Below, one piece after another: positions 53,371-61,553 of a DNA stretch of 64,000 nt. The stretch lies in contig NZ_JBDOQT010000002.1 in assembly GCF_039839785.1 (NCBI RefSeq), positions 894,971-958,970 on the forward strand. Reading direction: 5' to 3'. Source of the stretch: Pelagibius sp. CAU 1746. GTDB taxonomy: Bacteria; Pseudomonadota; Alphaproteobacteria; Kiloniellales; Kiloniellaceae. A program made the translations under genes and the position numbers. Position 1 is the stretch's first letter. Every line of letters starts with the position of its first letter. Below the pieces are notes generated by a model, which was not told where the DNA came from, made no database searches, and worked only from the letters and a program-made list of their open reading frames with translations.

Positions 53371-54441
53371 ATGGCCGGCCCGGATCAACCGTTGAAGCCT
53401 CCGCCGTTGAAACACCCGCAACTGGCCGACACCTTGGCCGCGCGCCGCCGCCTGGCCGGCCATCTGCGCCACACGCCGCTGATCGCCTCGCCCAGCCTCA
53501 CCGCCCGCCACGGCGCGCCGGTCCACCTGAAGTGCGAGCACCAGCAGATCACCGGCGCCTTCAAGCTGCGCGGCGCGACCAATGCGGTGCTGGCGCTGCC
53601 GGAGGCGCAGCGGGCCAAAGGGGTGGTCGCCGCCTCGACCGGCAACCACGGCCGCGCCCTGGCCCATGCGGCGCGCGCGGCGGGCATCCCTTGCATCGTC
53701 TGCATGTCTTCACTGGTGCCGGCCAACAAGGTGGAGGCGATCGAGGCCCTGGGCGCCGAAGCCCGCATCGTCGGCCTCTCCCAAGACGATGCCCAGATCG
53801 AGGTCGACCGGCTGGTGGCCGAAGAGGGCATGGTTTCCTTGCCGCCCTTCGACCACGCCGACATCATCGCCGGTCAGGGGACGCTCGGGCTGGAGATGCT
53901 GGAGGATCTGCCGGAGGCCGAGACTCTGCTGGTGCCTCTATCCGGCGGCGGCCTCATCGCCGGCATTGCCATGGCGGCCAAGACGATGAAGCCCTCGATC
54001 CGCGTCGCCGGCATCTCCATGCAGCGCGGCGCGGCCATGCACGAAAGCCTGCAGGCCGGCGAGCCCGTCTCCGTCGAGGAACTGCCGACCCTGGCCGACT
54101 CCCTGGGCGGCGGCATCGGCCTCAACAACCGCCACACCTTCGCCATGGTGCGCGACCTGGTCGACGAGGTGCTGCTGGTCGGCGAGGCGGAGATCGCCGA
54201 AGCCATCCGCCACGCCTATGCCGAGGAGCGCCAGGTGATCGAAGGCGCCGCCGCCGTGGGCATCGCCGCACTGCTCGGCCCGCCGCGGCCCGAGTGGGGC
54301 GTCACCGTCGCGCTGCTCAGCGGCGGCAACATCGACATGACCCTGCACCAGCGCATCGCCGCCGGCGAGAACCCGGACCTGCTGGCCGAACGCCAGGCGC
54401 AGGCGTCCGGCAGGGCAAACAAGGACCGACGCCATGCCTGA
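53371..54441 (+). CDS. eutB: Ectoine-type dehydratase EutB (PLP-dependent threonine/serine dehydratase family)
   Basis: A 356-residue fold-type II PLP enzyme. The PLP Lys is in TGAFKLRGATNAV (about residue 66), with the substrate loop STGNHGRALAHAA and the phosphate-binding SGGGLIAG. The close match is EutB of ectoine/hydroxyectoine use. BhcB of the beta-hydroxyaspartate cycle is a related alternative. Start follows GAGGAAAGG. Overlaps eutC by eight bases. Confidence 0.85.
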   Translation: MAGPDQPLKPPPLKHPQLADTLAARRRLAGHLRHTPLIASPSLTARHGAPVHLKCEHQQITGAFKLRGATNAVLALPEAQRAKGVVAASTGNHGRALAHAARAAGIPCIVCMSSLVPANKVEAIEALGAEARIVGLSQDDAQIEVDRLVAEEGMVSLPPFDHADIIAGQGTLGLEMLEDLPEAETLLVPLSGGGLIAGIAMAAKTMKPSIRVAGISMQRGAAMHESLQAGEPVSVEELPTLADSLGGGIGLNNRHTFAMVRDLVDEVLLVGEAEIAEAIRHAYAEERQVIEGAAAVGIAALLGPPRPEWGVTVALLSGGNIDMTLHQRIAAGENPDLLAERQAQASGRANKDRRHA

Positions 54442-55426
54442 CGTGAGCATCCTCAGCGAGTCCGATCTGCGCGATCTGCTGAGCCTGGACCGCGACATCG
54501 TCTGCTGCATCGAAGACGCCTTCAAGGCGCTGGCCACCAAGCCGGTGATCATGCCGCCGGTGCTGCATCTGGAAATCGCCGAGGCCAACGGCGAGATCGA
54601 CGTGAAGACCGCCTACGTGCCGGGCCTCGACTCCCTGGCCATAAAGATGAGCCCCGGCTTCTTCGACAACCCCAAGATCGGCCTGCCCAGCCTCAACGGC
54701 CTGATGGTGGTGTTCAGCGCCAAGACCGGGCTGGTGGAAGCCATCCTGCTGGACAACGGCTACCTGACCGAACTGCGCACGGCGGCGGCAGGCGGCGTCG
54801 CCGCCGACTGGCTGGCGCGCAAGGACGCGAGGACAGCGGGCATCGTCGGCGCCGGGGTGCAGGCGCGCCTGCAGCTTAAGGCGCTGAGCCTCGTGCGCCC
54901 GCTGGAGAGCGCCCTGGTCTGGGCGCGCGACGGCGGCAACGCCGAAGCCTGCGCCCAGGAGATGACCGAGGCCTTGGGCATCCCGATCAGTGCCTGTAAC
55001 GACATCGCCGCCCTCTGCGCGCAGAGCGACGTGGTCATCACCACCACGCCGTCGAACAAGCCGCTGATCGATGCGGACCACCTGCGTCCGGGCCTCACCT
55101 TCATCGCCATGGGCTCCGATGCCGCTTACAAAAACGAAATCGCGGCGGAAGCCCTGGCGGCCGCCGACGTCTACGTCTGCGACCGCCTGAGCCAGGTGCG
55201 CCTGCTGGGCGAATTGCACCACGCCATCGAGGCCGGCAAGGTCGACGCCCACGCCGCCTTCCCCGAACTGGGCGAGATCATCGCCGGCAGCAAGGCGGGC
55301 CGCGAGAACGACCGGCAGTGCGTGCTCTGCGACCTCACCGGCACCGGCGTACAGGACACCGCCATCGCCACCCTGGCCGTGGCCCGCGCGCGCGGCGCCG
55401 GCGCGGGGACCGTGTTCCAGTCGTAG
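54434..55426 (+). CDS. eutC: EutC-type ornithine cyclodeaminase/mu-crystallin family protein
   Basis: A 330-residue NAD(P)-binding enzyme with DVKTAYVPGLDSLAIKMSPGFFDNP, GVAADWLARKDARTAGIVGAGVQARLQ (Rossmann GAGVQA) and HHAIEAGKVDAH. The EutB/EutC pairing is known from ectoine degradation, where the pair processes a hydroxylated intermediate. The related BhcD is an iminosuccinate reductase. No doeA/B, bhcA or bhcC genes are in view, so the pathway is not proven. Confidence 0.85.
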   Translation: MPDVSILSESDLRDLLSLDRDIVCCIEDAFKALATKPVIMPPVLHLEIAEANGEIDVKTAYVPGLDSLAIKMSPGFFDNPKIGLPSLNGLMVVFSAKTGLVEAILLDNGYLTELRTAAAGGVAADWLARKDARTAGIVGAGVQARLQLKALSLVRPLESALVWARDGGNAEACAQEMTEALGIPISACNDIAALCAQSDVVITTTPSNKPLIDADHLRPGLTFIAMGSDAAYKNEIAAEALAAADVYVCDRLSQVRLLGELHHAIEAGKVDAHAAFPELGEIIAGSKAGRENDRQCVLCDLTGTGVQDTAIATLAVARARGAGAGTVFQS

Positions 55427-55457
55427 CGCCATCGCCTCGCGGTTGACGCCCACCCCC

Positions 55458-55515
55458 TTGACAGGTTTGGACGGTCGTCCTAATTATAGGATTAGAATTT
55501 GGACAATTGTCCTAA
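55458..55515 (+). promoter_or_regulatory. Promoter with two tandem operators for a NemR-like TetR
   Basis: A -35 TTGACA (55458-55463) is 17 bases from TAATTA (55481-55486). Two dyads follow the same rule TTTGGAC-N4-GTCCTAA, at 55466-55483 (between and over the promoter elements) and 55498-55515. Their centres are 32 bases apart, about three helical turns, fitting cooperative binding. The TetR gene two genes down in the same unit is the probable binder. Confidence 0.75.
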
Positions 55516-55544
55516 TATCCTTATCGGACCCCCGGGAGAAATTC

Positions 55545-56636
55545 ATGGCCGCAGACCTCTTCGCCCCCGTTCAACTGGGCGATCTGACTCTCAGCAACCG
55601 TATGGTCATGGCGCCGATGACGCGCAACCGCGCCGGCGCCGACGGCGTGGTGCCGCCGCTGATGGCGACCTACTACCAGCAACGCGCCAGCGCCGGGCTG
55701 ATCGTCACCGAGTCTGCGCCGGTCTCGGCCCAGGCCATCGGCTATCCTTTCACGCCGGGCATCTTCACCGACGCCCAGGCGGCGAGCTGGCTGACCCTCA
55801 CCGATGCGGTCCACTCCGCCGGCGGGCGTATCTTCGCTCAGCTACAGCACTGCGGGCGCATCTCACACCCCAGCCTGCAGCCGGACGCTACGCCCCCGGT
55901 CGCGCCTTCGGCGCTGCGCCCGGCGGGTCAGGCGGTGACCTATAGCGGGATGCAGGACTTCGTGACGCCGCGCGCCCTGGAAACCCACGAAGTGCGCGAT
56001 ATCGTGGCGCAGTTCCGCCACGGCGCCGAAATGGCCCGGCGCGCCGGCTTCGACGGCGTCGAAGTGCACGGCGCCAACGGCTATATCATCGACCAGTTCC
56101 TGCGCGACGGCAGCAACCGGCGCGGCGACGCCTACGGCGGCAGCGTGGAGAACCGGATGCGGCTGCTGAACGAGGTCCTGGAGGCGGTCTGCGAGGTCTG
56201 GCCGGCCGCACGCGTGGGCCTGCGCCTGACACCCGAGAACGCCTTCAACGGCATGTCGGACTCCGATCCCCAAGGGCACTTCGAATACTTCGTGGGCCAG
56301 CTCAATCCGCGCGGCCTGGCATACCTGCACGTCCTGGAAGGCGACATGCTGACCAGGGCCGGCACCGTGGACTACCGCGCCCTGCGCACGAAGTTCGACG
56401 GCCCCTACATCGCCAACAACGGTTACGACCTGGACCGAGCCCGGGCGGCGCTGCGCGACGGCGCGGCCGACCTCATCGCCTTCGGAACGCCTTTCCTCGC
56501 CAATCCGGACCTGGTACGCCGCTATCGGGAGAACCTGCCCCTGAACGAGGCCGACAGCACGACCTTCTACGGCGGCGGCGAAGCGGGCTATACCGACTAT
56601 CCCACCTACCGAAGCGCGTACGTGGCGGCGGCCTGA
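55545..56636 (+). CDS. Old yellow enzyme-family alkene reductase (NemA-like)
   Basis: A 363-residue FMN ene-reductase. Typical are MAPMTRNRAGADGVVPPLM, TESAPVSAQA, ...FAQLQHCGRISHPSLQP and GFDGVEVHGANGYIIDQFLRDGSNRR with the His-Asn pair that binds the carbonyl. It reduces alpha,beta-unsaturated carbonyls or electrophiles. The start at 55545 follows GGGAGAAA and gives the family N-terminus; the longer frame overlaps the operators. Confidence 0.93.
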   Translation: MAADLFAPVQLGDLTLSNRMVMAPMTRNRAGADGVVPPLMATYYQQRASAGLIVTESAPVSAQAIGYPFTPGIFTDAQAASWLTLTDAVHSAGGRIFAQLQHCGRISHPSLQPDATPPVAPSALRPAGQAVTYSGMQDFVTPRALETHEVRDIVAQFRHGAEMARRAGFDGVEVHGANGYIIDQFLRDGSNRRGDAYGGSVENRMRLLNEVLEAVCEVWPAARVGLRLTPENAFNGMSDSDPQGHFEYFVGQLNPRGLAYLHVLEGDMLTRAGTVDYRALRTKFDGPYIANNGYDLDRARAALRDGAADLIAFGTPFLANPDLVRRYRENLPLNEADSTTFYGGGEAGYTDYPTYRSAYVAAA

Positions 56637-56668
56637 GACCGGGGTGCCGCCGGACGGGAGGCGAGATA

Positions 56669-57295
56669 ATGAGCGACAAGACCACCCGCGAGCAGATCGT
56701 CGAGGCCGCCGACCGGCTGTTCTACCGGCAGGGTTACGACCACACCTCCTTCGCCGACATCGCCGATGAAGTGCGGATCTCGCGCGGCAATTTCTACTAC
56801 TACTTCAAGACCAAGGACGAGATCTTGGCGGCGGTGATCGAGCAGCGCCTGGCCGACCGGCGGGCGATGCTGGCCCGCTGGGAGGAAGAGACGGAATCGC
56901 CCGCCGAGCGCATCCGCTGCTACATCAGTATCCTGGTCACCAACCAGGCGGACATCAAACGCTACGGCTGCCCGCTGGGCACCCTGTCGAGCGAGCTGGC
57001 CAAGCTGAACCACGAGGCACAGGGCGAGGCCAAGGCGCTGTTTACCGTTTTCCGGACCTGGCTGCGCCGCCAGTTCGAGGAACTGGGCCACGGGGCCGAG
57101 GCCGACGCCCTGGCGCTGCACCTGCTTGCCGCCAGCCAGGGCGTCGCGACCCTGGCCAACGCCTACCAGGACGACGCCTTCGTCCGGCGCGAGGTGGAAG
57201 CGCTCTTCGACTGGCTGGACGCCCGCGTCGCGGAAGCGAAGCCCACCGCAGCAAAGAACGGCGCCCGGCGGCACAAGCGCCGGGCCGGACACTAG
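56669..57295 (+). CDS. TetR family transcriptional regulator
   Basis: A 208-residue TetR protein: N-terminal HTH (RQGYDHTSFADIADEVRISRGNFYYYFKTKDEIL, residues 19-52) and a C-terminal ligand domain with Cys about 103 (KRYGCPLGTL), a possible redox or electrophile sensor like NemR. It follows the reductase by 32 bases, so it would autoregulate with it. Confidence 0.9.
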   Translation: MSDKTTREQIVEAADRLFYRQGYDHTSFADIADEVRISRGNFYYYFKTKDEILAAVIEQRLADRRAMLARWEEETESPAERIRCYISILVTNQADIKRYGCPLGTLSSELAKLNHEAQGEAKALFTVFRTWLRRQFEELGHGAEADALALHLLAASQGVATLANAYQDDAFVRREVEALFDWLDARVAEAKPTAAKNGARRHKRRAGH

Positions 57296-57308
57296 GAGAC
57301 TTCGACGG

Positions 57309-57599
57309 ATGTTCATCGTGCAGCTCAAGTTCACCGACGACAAGAGCCGGGCCGGCCATTTCATGGAAGGCCACAAGGCCTGGCTTCAACAGGGCTTCGA
57401 CGAAGGCGTGTTCCTGCTGGCCGGCAGCCTGCAACCGAATTTGGGCGGCGGCGTGGTGGCGCACAACACCTCGCGCGAAGACCTTCAAAGCCGGGTCGAG
57501 GCCGACCCCTTCGTCGCGGAAAAGGTGGTCACCGCCGAGATCATCGAGCTCACGCCCTCGCGCGCCGACGAGCGCCTGGGCTTCCTGGTCGAGGCCTGA
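57309..57599 (+). CDS. YciI family protein
   Basis: A 96-residue ferredoxin-like protein: MFIVQLKFTDDKSRAGHFMEGHKAWLQQGFDEGVFLLAG with the conserved His. YciI-type proteins are small hydrolase-like domains of unsettled function. The ATG at 57309 follows AGGAGACTT; the frame further up belongs to the shadow of the TetR gene. Part of the reductase-TetR-YciI string. Confidence 0.88.
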   Translation: MFIVQLKFTDDKSRAGHFMEGHKAWLQQGFDEGVFLLAGSLQPNLGGGVVAHNTSREDLQSRVEADPFVAEKVVTAEIIELTPSRADERLGFLVEA

Positions 57600-57602
57600 G
57601 CC

Positions 57603-58214
57603 ATGGGCACGACGGTTCCCGGCCCCGACGGCAAGCCGCGTTGCCGCTGGTGCGCCGCCGCGCCGGAGTTCTTCGCCTATCACGACGGCGAGTGGGGCTT
57701 TCCGGTCGGCGACGACCGCCGCCTCTTCGAGAAGCTCTGCCTGGAGGGCTTCCAGTCGGGGCTAAGCTGGCGCACCATCCTGGCCAAGCGGGAGAACTTC
57801 CGCGCCGCCTTCAAGGACTTCGATTTCGACAAGATCGCCCGCTTCACCCAGCGCGACGTCGAAAGGCTATTGAAGGACGAAGGCATCGTCCGCCACCGCG
57901 GCAAGATCGAGGCGGTCCTCAACAACGCCAAGCGGGCCAAAGAAATGGTGAAGGCCGAAGGCTCGCTCGCCGCCTTCCTCTGGCGCTACGAGCCCGACCC
58001 CAAGACTCTCGGCAAACCGCAGAGCGCCTCCACCTCCCCGGAATCCGTGGCGCTGTCGAAGGAACTGAAGAAGCGCGGCTGGAAGTTCGTCGGCCCGACC
58101 ACGGTCTACGCCTTCATGCAGGCCATGGGCCTGATCAACGACCACGTGGAGGACTGCGCGATGCGGGCCAAGGCCGAGAAAGCGCGCAAAGGATTCAAGC
58201 GGCCGGCAAGGTGA
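57603..58214 (+). CDS. tag: DNA-3-methyladenine glycosylase I
   Basis: A 203-residue HhH-GPD-like repair enzyme removing N3-methyladenine. It has RCRWCAAAPEFFAYHDGEWGFPV (zinc-binding Cys/His of TagA: C15, C18 and others), and QSGLSWRTILAKRENFRAAFKDFD and FVGPTTVYAFMQAMGLINDH. Starts three bases after the YciI stop, so transcribed with it. Length normal (about 190-200). Confidence 0.95.
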   Translation: MGTTVPGPDGKPRCRWCAAAPEFFAYHDGEWGFPVGDDRRLFEKLCLEGFQSGLSWRTILAKRENFRAAFKDFDFDKIARFTQRDVERLLKDEGIVRHRGKIEAVLNNAKRAKEMVKAEGSLAAFLWRYEPDPKTLGKPQSASTSPESVALSKELKKRGWKFVGPTTVYAFMQAMGLINDHVEDCAMRAKAEKARKGFKRPAR

Positions 58215-58229
58215 GGAGGTGGCGCCCTC

Positions 58230-60386
58230 TCACCCCACCGCCGGCCTGCCCAGCAGATCACGGACGCTATCCACCTGGCCCAGGGCCCAGGTGAGCTGCT
58301 GACGTTCGTGGGCCGGCATCTCGCCGGGGGCGACCTTGTTGGACAAGGCGATGCCGTGTTGGATGTCACGCAACTGCTGGCGCAGGATCGCGCCCAGCAG
58401 GATTCTGTGCGCCTCGATCAGCTTGCCGATCACCGCGCCGTCGAAAAGGTCCCGCTGGCGCGCCGCCTCCAGGCGCTCCGGCGTCGAGCGGGCATCCAAC
58501 TTGTGGCTCAGCGCAACGATGCGCGCCGCCGAGAAGATCGGCATGAGACCGCTCTTCTTCAGATCGATGCGCCCGTTTTCCAGCCGCGGCCGCCCCAGCC
58601 AGTTGAGCGGCGGCTGGAAGTCGCCGGCCTTCAGGGTCATGGCCATGATGAAGTTGCGCGATCCCCCCGCCGCGGCCTGGGCCTCCCGGTAGAGCGATTC
58701 GGCCAGGGCGCGTTCGCCGTAGACCGACACAGCGTCGAAGAAGATGTCGCTGTTCAGCAGGTCTTCGGGCCGCGCCTTGGTGATCCAGACTTCAAGGCGG
58801 CGGCGCCAGCCGGCCACATCCAGGCGCCACTCGGGCTTGGAGGCCATGATGCCGCCGGGGCAGTAGATCACACCGGCCTCGTTCAGCATGTCCGCGACCA
58901 GCGTGCCGAGCCGTTCGAACCAGCGGTCGGCCGCGCCGCCGGGCGCGCCGTCCTCCGCCGTGCCCGCATCGAAGACGATGGCATTGTCCTGGTCCATGGC
59001 CAACAGGCTCTCGCCGCGCCCGCCGGAACCCAGCACCATCATGGCGTAGGGACAGGGCGGTGCGCCTTTGCCCTGATCGGCCATCTCCTTTTCCGCCAGC
59101 TCGCAGGCGCGCCGGGTCAAGGCCCGCAGCTCGCGCGAGATGATGGCGGCGATGTCACGCGGGTCCGCCTCCTCGAAGACCAGGCCGCGCGCCACGGTGG
59201 TGAGGCCCGACCAGATACGGCCGAGATCGGCGGGGCTGGCCGCGCGTTCCAGGCTGTCGCCCAGCGCGAGAGCATCGCTGGCGCGCTGGCGCAGCAGGTC
59301 GCGCGCCGAGATCGCCCCCACCAGCTTGCCTTGCGGATCGCGCACGCCGAGATGGCGGAACCCCCGCTGCGACATGCTGGCGATGGCGCGGTAGACGAAC
59401 TCCTCGCTGTCGACGGTGACCAGCGGGCCCTTGGCATAGCGGGCGATCGGCGCGTCGCGCACCCCGGCCACGTTGCTGTTGAAGGCGCGCAGCAGGTCGC
59501 GCTCCGTCAGGATGCTGTAGCTTCCCTCCGGCTCCCGGCCTTCCGGAGGGTCGACGAAGACGGAGGAGATGCCTTTTGCCATCATCAGCGCCAGGGCTTC
59601 GCGGACCGCTGTCGCCGGAGGCAGGGTCACCGCCGGAAAACGCATGACGTCGTAAACCCGGTGGCGGTAGGGAAAGCTGTCGATGCGGGCGTATTCGGCA
59701 ACGCTTTCGGGGGCTATGCGGCTGTCGTGAAGCACTTCGTGCCAACCGGCCTGAGCCTCTTCCTCCAGGCGGGTCGTGAGATTGCGGCAGACCCGCTCCG
59801 CCTGGGCCAGGGTGACGATTCCCTTTTCTCTCAGGCGCGGCACCAGGGCGGTGAAGATCCGCGCCGCGGTCTCGGCATCGCCCAGCGCCCGGTGCCGCTC
59901 GCCGATCTCCACCCCCAGCCACTTCGCCGCCAGTTCCAGCGACTGGTTGGGCAGGTCCGGCGCCACCAACTGCACGAGGTAACGCACGTCGATGGAGCGC
60001 GGGGCGGTCCAGTCGATGCCGTAACGCTGGTGCTCCGCCTTCAGCACGGCCAGGTCGAAGCCCAAGGCGTAGCCGATCACCAGCGAGCGGCCGACCCATT
60101 GGCTGAGCTCCGGAACGATCTCCGCGAAGGCCTCGGCGCCTGCCACCTCTTCGTCGGAAATGCCGTGGATGCGGGTCGAGGACTGCGGGATCGGAAGCCC
60201 CGGATTGACCAGCCGGCTAAAGCGGTTCTCGGCGCCGCCGCCGTCGGACTGCAGGCGCACCGCCGCGACCTCCACGATCCGGTCGTTGGCGACATCCAGG
60301 CCCGTGGTCTCCAAATCCAGCGCCACCGCCGGAACGGCGCCCAGCGGCAGACCGGAAAGACTATCCCCGGCGCGGAGGAAGCTCAT
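58230..60386 (-). CDS. Exonuclease-CBS-nucleotidyltransferase fusion (DEDDh exonuclease + CBS pair + DUF294)
   Basis: A 718-residue protein in three parts. Residues 15-190 are a DnaQ-like 3'-5' exonuclease: ALDLETTGLD (Exo I), GYALGFDLAVL (Exo II) and HRALGDAETAARIF (Exo III) give the DEDDh set. Residues about 245-375 hold two CBS repeats, of the kind that bind adenosyl ligands. The rest is DUF294: the GSGGRGESLLAMDQDNAIVFD motif of GlnD/GlnE-like nucleotidyltransferases (about 465-485) and the C-terminal DUF294_C. It is divergent from a DUF4212/symporter pair. Role inferred: sensor or regulator of the transporter by nucleotidylation. Confidence 0.85.
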   Translation of the reverse strand: MSFLRAGDSLSGLPLGAVPAVALDLETTGLDVANDRIVEVAAVRLQSDGGGAENRFSRLVNPGLPIPQSSTRIHGISDEEVAGAEAFAEIVPELSQWVGRSLVIGYALGFDLAVLKAEHQRYGIDWTAPRSIDVRYLVQLVAPDLPNQSLELAAKWLGVEIGERHRALGDAETAARIFTALVPRLREKGIVTLAQAERVCRNLTTRLEEEAQAGWHEVLHDSRIAPESVAEYARIDSFPYRHRVYDVMRFPAVTLPPATAVREALALMMAKGISSVFVDPPEGREPEGSYSILTERDLLRAFNSNVAGVRDAPIARYAKGPLVTVDSEEFVYRAIASMSQRGFRHLGVRDPQGKLVGAISARDLLRQRASDALALGDSLERAASPADLGRIWSGLTTVARGLVFEEADPRDIAAIISRELRALTRRACELAEKEMADQGKGAPPCPYAMMVLGSGGRGESLLAMDQDNAIVFDAGTAEDGAPGGAADRWFERLGTLVADMLNEAGVIYCPGGIMASKPEWRLDVAGWRRRLEVWITKARPEDLLNSDIFFDAVSVYGERALAESLYREAQAAAGGSRNFIMAMTLKAGDFQPPLNWLGRPRLENGRIDLKKSGLMPIFSAARIVALSHKLDARSTPERLEAARQRDLFDGAVIGKLIEAHRILLGAILRQQLRDIQHGIALSNKVAPGEMPAHERQQLTWALGQVDSVRDLLGRPAVG

Positions 60387-60392
60387 CGGCGC

Positions 60393-61088
60393 TCACTCCT
60401 CCGCTCCCGCGGCCCGGGTTTCCGCTCCCGCGGCCTGGGCCTCCGCGGCGACGGCGGCGCCGTCGATACGCTTCTCGAACTGACGCCGCACCTCGCGCCA
60501 AGCGAACCTGACGGAGTTCTCCACGATTTCCCGGTCGAACTGCTTCAACTCCGGCGCGATGGGCGCCCAACGCACCAAGGCCGAGGGGCTCTCCGTGAAG
60601 AGATCGCTGCCGCCGGCCCCCCCGTGCCAGTCGAAGAAGGCCAGGCGCCGCTCGAAGGCTTGCAGCGCCTCGGACGGAGAAAAGGCCTCGGCTCCCGCCG
60701 CCTGCTCGGCATTGTCGGCCAGCCCGCGCTCGTAGCAGCCGAGGGCCGCCCGCCGGCGCAGGCCGTCGTCCACCGCGGCATCGCAGAACGCGCGCCGAAC
60801 CGCGAAGACCGCCAAGTCGGACAGACAGGCGGCATAGACGTGCATCTTGGCGACGTTGATCGAGCTGACGAAGAAATCGTCCTCGAACATGCTGGGATAA
60901 CGCGTGCCCATACGGGTCTTCAGGTAACCATAGAGCGTCTTCTGGGCGATGAACGCCGCGCGTGTGGAAACGAATCGGTGGAGGCCGGAAAGCGAATCGA
61001 CCGGCTCCGATTCGCGCCGGACCGTCAACCGGGCAATGAATTCAGGCAAAAATGCCCGTGCCGTCTTAAGGCTTGGGATCACCCGCAA
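60393..61088 (-). CDS. Hypothetical protein, 231 aa, next to the exonuclease-CBS-NT fusion
   Basis: Mostly helical. A conserved-looking core runs LSGLHRFVSTRAAFIAQKTLYGYLKTRMGTRYPSMFEDDFFVSSINVAK (about 33-81). The C-terminal tail is Ala/Glu-rich (last 25 residues). No membrane span or known motif. It is six bases upstream of the fusion gene on the same strand, so the two are one operon, and the partner is probably conserved with the symporter locus. Function unknown. Confidence 0.7.
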   Translation of the reverse strand: MRVIPSLKTARAFLPEFIARLTVRRESEPVDSLSGLHRFVSTRAAFIAQKTLYGYLKTRMGTRYPSMFEDDFFVSSINVAKMHVYAACLSDLAVFAVRRAFCDAAVDDGLRRRAALGCYERGLADNAEQAAGAEAFSPSEALQAFERRLAFFDWHGGAGGSDLFTESPSALVRWAPIAPELKQFDREIVENSVRFAWREVRRQFEKRIDGAAVAAEAQAAGAETRAAGAEE

Positions 61089-61269
61089 AACCCCCTGTTG
61101 CGCCGGTTTCAGCCGACTGGCCTTCCATCCAGACCAAAATTCGACGGCCCGCCCTCATTATTGGTATTACAATGCTACCCATTTTTGTACAATCCTGGCG
61201 TGATCCCAGTTATCCGCCAATGGGGTCATAATAGTGGGGTAAAATACAATAATTGATGCGGGGGATAAC

Positions 61270-61539
61270 ATGCCTGAAGTCAGTCAAGACGCTAAGCAGC
61301 GCCATTGGGCCAAAACGAGAAACCTGACAGTCTTGGTCCTGGTGATCTGGTTCATCTTCTCCTTTGTAGTTCCTTGGTTCGCCAAAGATCTCAACGAATT
61401 GTCCTTTCTCGGCTTTCCGCTGGGCTACTACTTCATCGTTCAAGGGTCGCTGATCGTTTTCGTGCTGCTGATCTTCTTTCAGAATTGGCGGCAGGATGCG
61501 ATCGACGACGAAGCCGGTCTCGGCGGCGGTGAGGAATAG
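61270..61539 (+). CDS. DUF4212 small symporter subunit
   Basis: An 89-residue membrane protein with two spans (about 20-38 and 50-70). WAKTRNLTVLVLVIWFIFSFVVPWFA and FPLGYYFIVQGSLIVFVLLIFFQNWR are the DUF4212 pattern. This family is always found just ahead of a VC_2705-type symporter, and the two work as a two-component carrier. GGGGG ribosome site eight bases upstream. 14 bases before the symporter gene. Confidence 0.93.
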   Translation: MPEVSQDAKQRHWAKTRNLTVLVLVIWFIFSFVVPWFAKDLNELSFLGFPLGYYFIVQGSLIVFVLLIFFQNWRQDAIDDEAGLGGGEE

Positions 61540-61553
61540 GGGGAGCATCCATC

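Noticed and set aside
58308-61256. Very long open frame (982 codons) on the plus strand over the exonuclease-CBS-NT gene
   Set aside because: It is the antisense shadow of well-supported genes in GC-rich DNA; no domain and unnatural His/Arg/Gln-rich composition.
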